Shown: positions 1-8,415 of the stretch, one piece after another
Layout: each line of letters begins with the position of its first letter
Numbering within the stretch: position 1 is the stretch's first letter
Origin: JBFWQM01 sp050249455
Lineage (GTDB): Bacteria > Pseudomonadota > Alphaproteobacteria > MPNO01 > VGEU01
Direction: 5' to 3'
Assembly (NCBI GenBank): GCA_050249455.1
Contig: JBFWQM010000123.1
Span: 1-15,592, forward strand
Length of the DNA stretch: 15,592 bases
The notes under the pieces: model-generated
Database searches by the model: none
What the model saw: the letters and a program-made list of their open reading frames with translations, nothing else
Told to the model about the DNA's origin: nothing
Position numbers and translations under genes: made by a program

Positions 1-13
1 GCCGGGGCTACCT

Positions 14-38
14 ATGTAAATGTAATTAACATTCACAT
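14..38. promoter_or_regulatory. 25-bp inverted repeat, candidate operator of the DUF2852 gene
   Basis: Arms ATGTAAATGT (14-23) and ACATTCACAT (29-38) match in 9 of 10 positions as an inverted repeat around a 5-nt AATTA centre. The stretch is strikingly AT-rich against its GC-rich surroundings. It ends 16 nt before the preferred start codon at 55, where a promoter-overlapping repressor site would sit. The regulator is unknown. It could simply be an AT-rich promoter region with chance symmetry. Confidence 0.4.
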
Positions 39-54
39 GAGGCACGAGGGGCGC

Positions 55-453
55 ATGGAAATCGCCGCCAGACTGGACGACTACGGCAAGCCGGCTTGGA
101 TCGCGTTGATGGTCGTGAGCTTCATCGTGTTCTGGCCGCTGGGGCTTGCCGTCCTGGCCTACCTTTTCTGGAGTGGACGCATGGGATGCTGGAGGAACGG
201 CGGCCGCAGCAGCCGCTGGCGCGAGAAGATGGAAGCGAAGGCGCAGCGCTGGTACCGCGAGCAGTCGAGCGGCAACCACGCGTTCGACGAATACCGCAAC
301 GAGACGCTGCGCCGACTCGAGGACGAACAGAAGGAGTTCAAGGACTTCCTGGAACGTCTTCGGCACGCGAAGGACAAGGCGGAGTTCGACCAGTTCATGT
401 CCGAACGCGGCCGCCGCGACACCGGCCCGGCGCCGCAGCCGCAGGCGCCGTAA
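55..453 (+). CDS. DUF2852 family membrane protein
   Basis: The 132-aa product resembles the alphaproteobacterial DUF2852 family, whose function is unknown. It has one hydrophobic segment at about residues 14-40 containing IVFWPLGLAVLAYLFW. A basic, Trp-containing stretch (about 41-68) follows, then the family-like SGNHAFDEYRNETLRRLEDE block and a charged, probably coiled-coil tail; the last 10 residues are Pro/Ala-rich. This suggests a one- or two-pass inner-membrane protein with a cytoplasmic helical domain. An upstream in-frame ATG exists at 37, but the ATG at 55 has GAGGGG about 4 nt upstream and clears the inverted repeat at 14-38, so 55 is preferred. It is monocistronic, ending in a strong terminator. 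Family assignment is fairly sure; no function is claimed. Confidence 0.85.
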   Translation: MEIAARLDDYGKPAWIALMVVSFIVFWPLGLAVLAYLFWSGRMGCWRNGGRSSRWREKMEAKAQRWYREQSSGNHAFDEYRNETLRRLEDEQKEFKDFLERLRHAKDKAEFDQFMSERGRRDTGPAPQPQAP

Positions 454-472
454 GCTCGCACTTCACTTGAAG

Positions 473-514
473 AAGCCCTTCCGCCGAACGATCGGCGGAG
501 GGGTTTTTCTTTTT
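473..514 (+). terminator. Rho-independent terminator after the DUF2852 gene
   Basis: CCCTTCCGCCGA (476-487) pairs with TCGGCGGAGGGG (492-503) around a 4-nt ACGA loop, with one G-U pair. The stem can extend by three pairs through 473-475. A T-rich tract, TTTTTCTTTT, follows from 504. It lies 20 nt after the DUF2852 stop. On the opposite strand the stem is followed only by CTTCTTC, so it may weakly serve the convergent MFS gene as well. Confidence 0.9.
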
Positions 515-539
515 ACAGCCAGATGATTGCGGCTGTTTC

Positions 540-1793
540 TTAAGCCATCGCCTGGGCCATGCGCGGCGTCGGGCGGTCGTCCATCATCATCTGGGCGATG
601 CCGGCGATCAGGCCGATCAGCACGCCGAACTGCCAGGCACGGTCGTAGGAGCCGAGCGCGTCGTAGATGATGCCGCCGCCCCAGGCGCCGAGGAACGAGC
701 CGATCTGGTGGCTGAAGAAGGCGATGCCGGTCAGGGTCGCCATGTAGCGCAGGCCGAAGATCTGCGCCACCAGGCCGTTGACCAGCGGCGCCACGCCGAG
801 CCACAGCAGCCCCATGACCGCCGCGAACACCAGGGTCGAGGTCGGCGACGCCGGGATCATGAAGTAGACGACAATCGCCAGCGACCGCAGGATGTAGACG
901 ATGCCGAGCAGGACGTGCTTGGGGTACCTGCCGCCGAGCCAGCCGAGCAGATAGCAGCCGGCGACGTTGAACATGCCGACCGTGGCCAGCGCCTCGGCGC
1001 TCAGCATCGGGTCCATGCCGCACAACGCCAGGTAGGTCGGCAGGTGGGTGGTCAGGAACACCAGCTGCAGCCCGCAGACGAAGAACGCCACCGACATCAC
1101 GATATAGCCGCGGTGGCTCGCCGCCTCGTCCAGCACGCCGCGCAGGGTGAGCGCCGCCTCGTGCGCCATCTCGTTGCGCCAGCCGTCGCGCGGCAGCTTG
1201 TCCACCGAGCCGGTGAAGAACGCCGCCGGCAGCATCACCGCGCACAGGCCGACGAAGCCGACCAGCGCGACCTGCCAGCCGTCGCTGACGATCAGGGTCT
1301 GGGCCAGCGGCGCGGCGAAGAAGGTGCCGATCGAGCCGGCGGCGGAGATGATGCCGAGCACCATGCTACGCGAGGCGGGCCCCACGCTGCGCGCGCTGGC
1401 GGTCATCGAGATGCTGGCCGCGGTGCACGACAGCGCGACGCCGACCAGGACCCCGCTGCCCAGGTACAGCAGCAGCGGCCCGGTCGCCATCATGGTGACC
1501 ACCAGGCCGAGGATGTAGAGGATCGTCCCGGCGATGGTGACCGGCCGGATTCCGTTGCGGTCGGCATAGACGCCGACCAGCGGCTGGCTCAGCCCCCAGG
1601 CGATGTTCTGGACCGCGATCGCCAGGGTGAAGTCCGACACCGTAATGCCGATGTCGGTGGTGATCGGCGTCATGAACAGGCCCATGCTCTGGCGCATGCC
1701 CATGCTGAGGCTGAGCATCACCGAGGCGCCGGCCAGCACCGAGAACGTCTGCGCCCGCGTCGGCTTGGCCGACGCACCCGCTACCATGACCAC
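540..1793 (-). CDS. MFS permease (OFA/MCT-like), paralogue of the gene at 3354-4553
   Basis: This 417-aa protein has about 12 hydrophobic helices, as expected for a full-length major facilitator superfamily transporter of the inner membrane. The loop 2-3 signature is seen as GVYADRNGIRPV. A central cytoplasmic loop (about residues 195-225) precedes a second half with HRG, FFVCG, THLPTYL, VAQIFGLRY and FLGAW blocks. These blocks recur in the gene at 3354, so the two are paralogues. The general look is that of oxalate/formate or monocarboxylate-type carriers, but the substrate cannot be read. The start is GTG at 1793, with AAAGG 7 nt upstream; an in-frame ATG at 1787 is the alternative. It lies 134 nt downstream of another MFS gene on the same strand and could be co-transcribed with it. 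Confidence 0.9.
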   Translation of the reverse strand: MVMVAGASAKPTRAQTFSVLAGASVMLSLSMGMRQSMGLFMTPITTDIGITVSDFTLAIAVQNIAWGLSQPLVGVYADRNGIRPVTIAGTILYILGLVVTMMATGPLLLYLGSGVLVGVALSCTAASISMTASARSVGPASRSMVLGIISAAGSIGTFFAAPLAQTLIVSDGWQVALVGFVGLCAVMLPAAFFTGSVDKLPRDGWRNEMAHEAALTLRGVLDEAASHRGYIVMSVAFFVCGLQLVFLTTHLPTYLALCGMDPMLSAEALATVGMFNVAGCYLLGWLGGRYPKHVLLGIVYILRSLAIVVYFMIPASPTSTLVFAAVMGLLWLGVAPLVNGLVAQIFGLRYMATLTGIAFFSHQIGSFLGAWGGGIIYDALGSYDRAWQFGVLIGLIAGIAQMMMDDRPTPRMAQAMA

Positions 1794-1877
1794 GCAAGGA
1801 CCTTTCGACTGTCTTCCAGGCGGCCGTAAACTACTCCATCCGGGGACATCCAGCCGTGCAATTCATGCAAGGAAGAC

Positions 1878-1895
1878 AACCCCGGGCCGGGGCTT
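1878..1895 (-). terminator. Possible weak hairpin between two MFS genes
   Basis: On the minus strand a GC-rich imperfect hairpin, AAGCCCCGGCCCGGGGTT, lies about 33 nt after the stop of the MFS gene at 1928-3139, followed only by GTCTTCC. The stem needs a bulged G and there is no real U-tract. It could attenuate transcription into the downstream MFS gene or be a chance GC-rich repeat. Nothing else convincing is seen in 1794-1927. Confidence 0.25.
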
Positions 1896-1927
1896 GGCCG
1901 CCCGCCACCCGATGCTAGCGCGCCGGT

Positions 1928-3139
<1,212 letters not shown>

Positions 3140-3353
3140 CGCGCGGTCCCCTCCCCTTGCAGCGCCCGTCGCGCCGGCGCGGGAGAGTGGACCGAACCCG
3201 CGCCCGGGGCAATCGCGCCGCCATGCAGCCGCAGCATGCCGGCCGTGGCGGCGGCGGCGCGCTCGCCGTGGATGACCGGCGCGGGGTTGCGCCCTAATGT
3301 CATGCCACGCTCCCGGATCGCCCGGGCCGCACCCAGCCCCGGGTAAAACCGCC
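3140..3353. other. Intergenic region between divergent MFS genes
   Basis: These 214 nt should hold the promoters of both divergent MFS genes. The sequence is very GC-rich with short GGC/GCC runs. I see no convincing sigma-70 boxes, operator palindrome or RNA structure. An in-frame ATG at 3297 would extend the plus-strand gene by 19 Pro/Gly-rich residues; I did not use it. Confidence 0.5.
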
Positions 3354-4553
3354 ATGACCCGCGCCGCCCTCCTCATCCTCGCCGTCACCGCGACGATCAT
3401 CACGATCTCGATGGGCGTGCGGCAGTCGTTCGGCCTGTTCCTGCCGCCGGTCATCGCCGACCTCGGCGTCGGGCGCGAGGTGTTCGGCCTCGCCATCGCG
3501 ATCCAGAACCTGGTCACCGGCTTCATGATGCCGATCGGCGGCGCGCTGGCCGACCGCTACGGCGCCGGCCGGGTGATCTTCCTCGCCGGCCTCGTCTACC
3601 TGTGCGGCCTGGTGCTGACCGCCTTCGCGACCGGTCCCTTCGCGCTCTATGCCGCGCTCGGCATCGTCACCGGCGTCGGGCTGGGCGGGGTGACCTACAA
3701 CGTGCTGTTCGGCGCGGTCGGCCGCGTGGTGGCGGCGGAGAAGCGCACGCTCGCCTTCGGCATCGTCACCGGCGCCGGCTCGTTCGGCATGTTCGCGCTG
3801 GTGCCCGGCACGCGCGTGCTGCTCGACTCGATGTCGTGGTCGTCGGCGATGCTGATCGGCGCGGTCTGCGTGCTGGGCATAGTCGCGCTGTCGATGGCGC
3901 TGCCGTGGCGCCCGGCCGGGACGGCGTCCGCCGCCGGCGAGCAGACCTTCCGCGAGGCGCTGCGCGAGGCGCACGCGCACCGCGGCTTCCTGCTGCTCAA
4001 CGCCGGCTTCTTCGTCTGCGGCTTCCACGTCACGTTCATCGGCACGCACCTGCCGGCCTACCTGAACGACCAGGGCATCTCGGCGGGCGCGGCGGCGAGT
4101 GCGTTCGCCATGATCGGCCTGTTCAACATCCTGGGCTCGCTCGCGTTCGGGGTGTTCGGCGGGAAATGGCGCAAGAAGTACGTCCTGAGCGCCCTTTACT
4201 TCGCCCGCTCGGTGTTCATCGCGCTGTTCATCATGGCGCCGGTCACCGAGCTGTCGGCGATCGCGTTCGGCGCGGCGATCGGCTTCCTGTGGCTGGGCAC
4301 GGTGCCGCTGACCTCGGGCGTCGTCGCCCAGATCTTCGGGCTGCGCTACCTGGCGACCCTGGCCGGCATCGTCTCGCTGTGGCACCAGGTCGGGGCGTTC
4401 CTCGGCGCCTGGCTCGGCGGGCTGGTCTACGACCTCGCCGGCTCCTACGACGTCGTGTGGTGGATCTCGATCGCGCTCGGCCTGTTCGCCGCCGTCATCC
4501 ATCTGCCGATCGCCGACGCGCCGGTCGCCCGGCTGCGCGCGCAGGCCGCCTAG
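3354..4553 (+). CDS. MFS permease (OFA/MCT-like), paralogue of the gene at 540-1793
   Basis: This 399-aa protein has about 12 predicted membrane helices. Helix 1 contains MGVRQSFGLFLPPVIADLGV and loop 2-3 carries GALADRYGAGRV, the MFS DRxG signature. The second half shows HRGF, FFVCG, THLPAYL, VAQIFGLRYLATLAGI, HQVGAFLGAW and YDLAGSYD. Each has a near-identical counterpart in the minus-strand gene at 540-1793. It probably exports or imports a small organic anion; the substrate is not inferable. The start at 3354 puts helix 1 directly at the N-terminus. The upstream ATG at 3297 would add a Pro/Gly-rich 19-residue leader with no domain support; neither start has a strong ribosome site. The TAG stop overlaps the convergent glycosylase stop in a shared CTAG. 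Confidence 0.9.
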   Translation: MTRAALLILAVTATIITISMGVRQSFGLFLPPVIADLGVGREVFGLAIAIQNLVTGFMMPIGGALADRYGAGRVIFLAGLVYLCGLVLTAFATGPFALYAALGIVTGVGLGGVTYNVLFGAVGRVVAAEKRTLAFGIVTGAGSFGMFALVPGTRVLLDSMSWSSAMLIGAVCVLGIVALSMALPWRPAGTASAAGEQTFREALREAHAHRGFLLLNAGFFVCGFHVTFIGTHLPAYLNDQGISAGAAASAFAMIGLFNILGSLAFGVFGGKWRKKYVLSALYFARSVFIALFIMAPVTELSAIAFGAAIGFLWLGTVPLTSGVVAQIFGLRYLATLAGIVSLWHQVGAFLGAWLGGLVYDLAGSYDVVWWISIALGLFAAVIHLPIADAPVARLRAQAA

Positions 4554-5359
4554 CCGCCATCCTTCTGGCAGCGCGGACAGAAATAGGCCGTGCGGCCCGA
4601 GATCCGCGCCGCGCGCACTGCCCCGCCGCAGCGCGGGCACGCGGCGCCGCTGCGCCGGTGCCGCAGCAGCCAGCCGTCGGGCAGCTTTTCGGCGAACCCC
4701 GCCCACCCGGCGCCGCGGTCGATCGCCGTCCGCAGCACGCGGCGGAGCGCGCGGTGCAGCCTTCCGACGGCGCGGCGGTCGAGGCCGGCCGCGTCCGCGC
4801 GCGGATCGATCCCGGCCTGGAACAGGATCTCGTCGGAATAGATGTTGCCGATGCCGGCGATGCGGTCCTGCGCCATCAGCGCCGCCTTGATCCCGGCGCT
4901 GCTTTGCGCCAGCAGGGCGGCCAGCCGGGGCACGGTCAGCCGGCGGTCCAGGGCGTCGATCCCGAGCCCCTGGTCGACCACGAACGACGCGGGATCGTCC
5001 GCCAGTCCGATGCGGCCGAGCCGGCGCGGATCGGTGAAGGAAAGCCGGCACCGGCCGTCGAAGTCGAAGCGCAGGCGGGTGAAGCGCGGCGGTGCCTCGT
5101 CCGCGGCACAGGCGGCGAACGCGCCGGTCATGCCGAAATGGAACGTCACCACGCCGCCGCCGTCGAGCCGCGCCAGCAGGTGCTTGCCGTGCCGGTCGGC
5201 GCCGGCGAAGCGCCGGCCGAGCACCGTTTCGCGCAGTCGCCGGGCAGAGGTGCCGCGCAGGGTCCGCGCATCGGGCGCGTGCACGCCTTCGATCGGCCGG
5301 CGCAGCGCGTGGCGGACGAAGTAGCGTCGATAGTTCTCGACGTCCGGAAGTTCCGGCAT
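4550..5359 (-). CDS. mutM: Fpg/MutM-type formamidopyrimidine-DNA glycosylase
   Basis: This 269-aa protein has the family's usual length. The family excises oxidised purines such as 8-oxoguanine and cuts the abasic site (base excision repair). It begins MPELPDVENY; Pro2 (Schiff-base nucleophile once Met is removed) and Glu3 are present. Because Pro must be residue 2, the start is the ATG at 5359, not the frame's earlier ATG at 5368. Other landmarks are RHGKH (Lys59, DNA-phosphate contact), HFGMTG (Met77), DPRRLG (110-115), GIGNIYSDE with Asn172 in the helix-2-turn-helix region, and the zinc finger C241-x2-C244 / C261-x2-C264 with Arg256. Two departures from Escherichia coli Fpg are Asp6 for Glu and Leu114 where the void-filling Phe sits, so a relaxed or Fpg-like specificity is possible. 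It is divergent from the DUF3175 gene. Confidence 0.9.
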   Translation of the reverse strand: MPELPDVENYRRYFVRHALRRPIEGVHAPDARTLRGTSARRLRETVLGRRFAGADRHGKHLLARLDGGGVVTFHFGMTGAFAACAADEAPPRFTRLRFDFDGRCRLSFTDPRRLGRIGLADDPASFVVDQGLGIDALDRRLTVPRLAALLAQSSAGIKAALMAQDRIAGIGNIYSDEILFQAGIDPRADAAGLDRRAVGRLHRALRRVLRTAIDRGAGWAGFAEKLPDGWLLRHRRSGAACPRCGGAVRAARISGRTAYFCPRCQKDGG

Positions 5360-5382
5360 GGCGATCAAACCCGGCCCTCCGG

Positions 5383-5406
5383 CGCCGGTTCCCGGCGAAA
5401 CCGGCG
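5383..5406. promoter_or_regulatory. 8-bp inverted repeat in the mutM/DUF3175 divergent region
   Basis: CGCCGGTT (5383-5390) and AACCGGCG (5399-5406) form a perfect inverted repeat with an 8-nt spacer, inside the 100-nt region between two divergent genes. It could be an operator shared by both promoters. GC-rich composition raises the odds of chance symmetry, so this is tentative. Confidence 0.25.
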
Positions 5407-5459
5407 GCGCGATACGGCGTTTGCGCTACGCTAACGTCAGGCAGCAGGGAGGCACGGCC

Positions 5460-5750
5460 ATGGCGCGCCCAGCCCCGGAGAAATGGTCGGGGGAAGTCAC
5501 CCGCCGCAGCGACGCCCTGGACCTCGAATCCGGCGTGTTCAAGCTGCGCAGCCCGCGCCGGATCGCCCAGTCGCTGAAGCGCTCCGCCGAGCGCAGCAGG
5601 CGGCGCAAGTCGGATCCCTACCGCTCGGCGATGTCGATGCTGACCTTCTACATCAACCGCGCCGGCCGCAATCTTTCGGCCACGCGGCGCAGGGTCCTCG
5701 AGAAGGCGAAGACCGAGCTGCGCAAGCTGTATGGGCGACGATCGACCTGA
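5460..5750 (+). CDS. DUF3175 domain-containing protein
   Basis: This 96-aa, highly basic, probably cytoplasmic protein matches the DUF3175 family from end to end. Visible blocks are KWSGEVTRRSDALDLE, then GVFKL, then IAQSLKRSAERSRRRKSDPY, then RSAMSMLTFYINRAGRNL and a C-terminal helix ending in KLYGRR. The function of this family is unknown. Its size, charge and helical Lys/Arg content would fit nucleic-acid binding, but that is only inference. The start is the ATG at 5460, with GGGAGG 7 nt upstream; the longer frame from 5358 overlaps the divergent mutM start and is rejected. It lies 64 nt upstream of the TRAP binding-protein gene on the same strand. Confidence 0.88.
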   Translation: MARPAPEKWSGEVTRRSDALDLESGVFKLRSPRRIAQSLKRSAERSRRRKSDPYRSAMSMLTFYINRAGRNLSATRRRVLEKAKTELRKLYGRRST

Positions 5751-5814
5751 TTGTCCGCCCCCCGGCGGCGTGATACGGATTCGTTAAGCCGCAAACGCAA
5801 CGGGAGAAGCGCGG

Positions 5815-6822
5815 ATGATACGAACGATCGCAGGGTTCATGGGGGCTGCCGCATTGGCCCTGGCCCTCGCAGCGCCGCGCGCCGCGGACGCGCAGTCCAT
5901 CACGATGAAGATCGCGACCGCGACGATAAACGACACCCAGCACGAATGGATGAAGCGCTTCCAGAAGCGGATGCAGGCGAAGGCCGCCAACCGCGTCACG
6001 GTTCAGCTCTACCCCGCCAGCCAGCTCGGCGACATCACCCGCATGATCGAGGGCATGCAGCTCGGCACGATCGAGGCCTTCGTCGGGCCGTCTGTGTTCT
6101 TCGTCGGCGTCGACCCGCGCAACCAGGTGACCTGGGCGCCCGGCTTGTTCGACGACATCGACCACTGCTGGCGCACGGTGATGGACGACCGCTTCCGCGA
6201 CTACTGGTTCCCGATCATGGAGAAGAACGGCATCGGGACCATGAGCATCTTCTGCACCGGAGTGCAGGCGTTCCTGACCAAGAAGGAGATCAAGAAGCTC
6301 GACGACCTGAAGGGCCTCAAGATCCGGGTGCTGGCGAGCGAGCTGGAGATCAAGCCGATGCAGGCGATCGGCGTCGCGCCGACGCCGATGAACTTCGCCG
6401 ACATCATGCCGGCCTTGCAGACCAACGCGATCGACGGCGTCAGTTCCATCCCGATCCTCTACAACGCGCTGAAGATGTACACCGCCGCCAAGAACATCAC
6501 GGTCGCCGGCCTCTTCAAGTCGTCGGTGCCGGTCTACATGTCGAAGGTCTGGTGGGACAAGGTGCCGGCCGACCTGCGCACGCTGATGCTGTCGGAGGCG
6601 CGCAAGGTCGAGCAGGAGCTGATCGCCTGGAACGAGGTCGCCAACAACGCGACGTTTGATGCCTGGAAGGCGGCCGGCGGCTCGGTCTCCACCCTCGCCG
6701 CCGACCAGCAGGCGGAGCTGATCCGCATCACCACCCCGGTCGCGGCCGCCGTCCTGGAGTCGAAGCCGGGCGTGAAGGAGGCCTATGCCAAGACGCTGGA
6801 GGTCGCCGCGGCGACCCGCTAG
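5815..6822 (+). CDS. TRAP transporter substrate-binding protein, DctP family (orphan)
   Basis: This 335-aa protein has a Sec signal peptide: a basic start, a hydrophobic Ala/Leu core and likely cleavage after ADA at residue 26. The mature part has the DctP fold landmarks: LYPASQLGD followed by MIEGMQLGTIE (about 65-87), GLKIRV with Arg171, the residue that usually binds the ligand carboxylate, and MNFADIMPALQTNAIDG (192-208). It should bind an organic acid in the periplasm and pass it to a DctQM membrane unit. No dctQ or dctM gene lies in this window, so the partner is elsewhere or this protein is used differently. The ATG at 5815 has GGGAGAA about 6 nt upstream. The TAG stop abuts the convergent sulfatase-family stop with no spacer. 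Confidence 0.9.
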   Translation: MIRTIAGFMGAAALALALAAPRAADAQSITMKIATATINDTQHEWMKRFQKRMQAKAANRVTVQLYPASQLGDITRMIEGMQLGTIEAFVGPSVFFVGVDPRNQVTWAPGLFDDIDHCWRTVMDDRFRDYWFPIMEKNGIGTMSIFCTGVQAFLTKKEIKKLDDLKGLKIRVLASELEIKPMQAIGVAPTPMNFADIMPALQTNAIDGVSSIPILYNALKMYTAAKNITVAGLFKSSVPVYMSKVWWDKVPADLRTLMLSEARKVEQELIAWNEVANNATFDAWKAAGGSVSTLAADQQAELIRITTPVAAAVLESKPGVKEAYAKTLEVAAATR

Positions 6823-8415
6823 CTAGCCCGTGCAGCCGGCGGCGAGCTCCGCCGCCGGTATCGGCTCCGGCGCAAAGGGGCGGTCCCACGGCACGAAGTA
6901 GTGCCGGCTCTCCAGCAGCGGCAGCTTGGCGCCGAACGCCGTGTTGAGCACGTGCCGGTACAGGTTCACCAGGTTGAAGTCGGCCGGCAGGCCGCGCTGC
7001 ACGCTGCCGTCGCTGGAGTACACGGCCAGCAGCGGAGCATAGCGTTCCTTCGCCGCCGTCCGATCGCGATGGTCGTGGTCGAGGCACAGGCCGCTGCCGT
7101 GGTCGCCGTGGACGACGACGACCTTGGGATCGGGCACCTCGGCCAGCAGGCGGTCGAGATAGGCCTCGATGCGGCGGTTGATGAACTGCAGCTTCGCCAC
7201 GTAGCCCTCGCGATAGATCGCGCGCCGGTCGGGGTCGTGCTTCCGGTGATGGCTGCCGTCGGCCAGCGACATCTGGATGCCCCCCTTCACGGCACGCCCT
7301 TCGGCATCGACGTCGAATGGCGGGTGCGGCGCGATGAGGTGCATGTAGAGGAAGAACGGCGCCTCCAGCGCGCGATGCGGGTTGACGCCGAGCTTTCGCC
7401 GGATGCGGTCGGCCGAGCTTTCCCAGCCGTCGAGCAGCAGGGTCGCGAACCGCAGCGGCGCCGATGCCTGGACCAGCGTGCGCTCGAAATTGTTGAACGT
7501 GCCGGACGAGACGAAGAACCGATCGACGTCGTCGAAGCGGACCGGGTCGTAGATCGAATCGACGGCCGCGATCTGATAGCCGAGGTCATCCAGAACCGCC
7601 ATCACGTCATTGCGCTGCAGCCGCTCGACCAGGACCGACTCGGCCGAGTCGTCGTCCTCCGGCAGCGCGGCATCGACGTAGCGGGCCGACAGCACGCTGG
7701 CCATCGCGAACAGCGTGCGGTTGTAGGGCGTGGTGGCCGCGCCGGCGACCGCGAAGCCGCGCGCCTTGAGCCGGTCGATGAAGGCCCCGTTGTCGAAGCC
7801 GTAGGTCTCCGCCAGCACATCCTGGCGCGAGTAGCCGTCGAGCACGATATGCACGATGTTGGGGCGGGGCGACGCGGGCGGAATCGCCACGCGCAGCGCC
7901 TGGCGCTGTGCCGCCGCGGCCGTTTCCACCTCCGACGCGATCTGCGAGCGGGCGACGCTGCCGTCGATGACCTGCACCGCCGGCAGCGCCAGCATCGCGC
8001 ACAAGGCGACGTTGGCGGCGACGGTGAATCCCGCGCCGGGCCTCAGCCGCCACGCCGCCAGCGCGAACGCCCCGGCGACGACGGCCATCGCCACCCACGA
8101 CAGGAGCCGCAGGCCGACGGCCGACGCGAGCGACTGCAGCCCGCCGGCAAGATGGTCGAGCAGGCCGGCAAAGACCACGATCAGCGCCGCGCGGAACGCC
8201 GCGCGATGCCGGTCGCGGCCGACCACCGCGAAGAGGGCCACCAGCACGGCCGCTCCGGCCATGCCGACCGCGATCGGTCGCGCGATGTCGGCCAGCCGGA
8301 ACATGCCGAAGTTCTCCGCCATCGCGTTGAGCGGGAACCATGCGGCGATCAGGACGGGGTAGACCGGCACGCCGGCCCAAGGCCGCCGCCGCGCCGGTGG
8401 GTCAGCTTCGGTCAT
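6823..8415 (-). CDS. Membrane-anchored sulfatase / LTA-synthase-fold hydrolase or transferase
   Basis: This 530-aa protein has an N-terminal membrane region of about four or five helices (residues 15-150) followed by an alkaline-phosphatase-superfamily domain. Seen landmarks are PNIVHIVLDGYS with metal ligand Asp193, TTPYNRTLFAMASVLS with Thr234 as probable nucleophile, HLIAPHPPF (His364) and VVVVHGDHG (Asp438, His439). The CxPxR motif of true sulfatases is absent. With the membrane anchor this favours phospho-alcohol transfer (as in LTA synthase or phosphoethanolamine transferases) or phosphodiester hydrolysis at the periplasmic face. The chosen ATG at 8415 overlaps the upstream methyltransferase gene by 14 nt; an earlier frame start at 8481 lies deeper inside it. 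It is the last gene of a three-gene operon. The acceptor is unknown. Confidence 0.85.
   Translation of the reverse strand: MTEADPPARRRPWAGVPVYPVLIAAWFPLNAMAENFGMFRLADIARPIAVGMAGAAVLVALFAVVGRDRHRAAFRAALIVVFAGLLDHLAGGLQSLASAVGLRLLSWVAMAVVAGAFALAAWRLRPGAGFTVAANVALCAMLALPAVQVIDGSVARSQIASEVETAAAAQRQALRVAIPPASPRPNIVHIVLDGYSRQDVLAETYGFDNGAFIDRLKARGFAVAGAATTPYNRTLFAMASVLSARYVDAALPEDDDSAESVLVERLQRNDVMAVLDDLGYQIAAVDSIYDPVRFDDVDRFFVSSGTFNNFERTLVQASAPLRFATLLLDGWESSADRIRRKLGVNPHRALEAPFFLYMHLIAPHPPFDVDAEGRAVKGGIQMSLADGSHHRKHDPDRRAIYREGYVAKLQFINRRIEAYLDRLLAEVPDPKVVVVHGDHGSGLCLDHDHRDRTAAKERYAPLLAVYSSDGSVQRGLPADFNLVNLYRHVLNTAFGAKLPLLESRHYFVPWDRPFAPEPIPAAELAAGCTG

Noticed and set aside
3297..3353. N-terminal extension of the plus-strand MFS gene from ATG 3297
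   Set aside because: It adds a Pro/Gly-rich leader with no family support; helix 1 starts directly after the ATG at 3354.
3300..5051. Long open frame of 583 codons on the minus strand
   Set aside because: It is antisense to the MFS gene and out of frame with mutM. The product is Arg/Ala/Gly/Asp-rich with no domain pattern, typical of a GC-rich shadow frame.
3602..5434. Long open frame of 610 codons on the plus strand
   Set aside because: It runs out of frame through the MFS gene and antisense through mutM. It is low-complexity Arg-rich sequence without membrane or domain features.
6823..8415. True arylsulfatase
   Set aside because: The CxPxR/SxPxR modification motif is missing and the N-terminus is a multi-helix membrane region.
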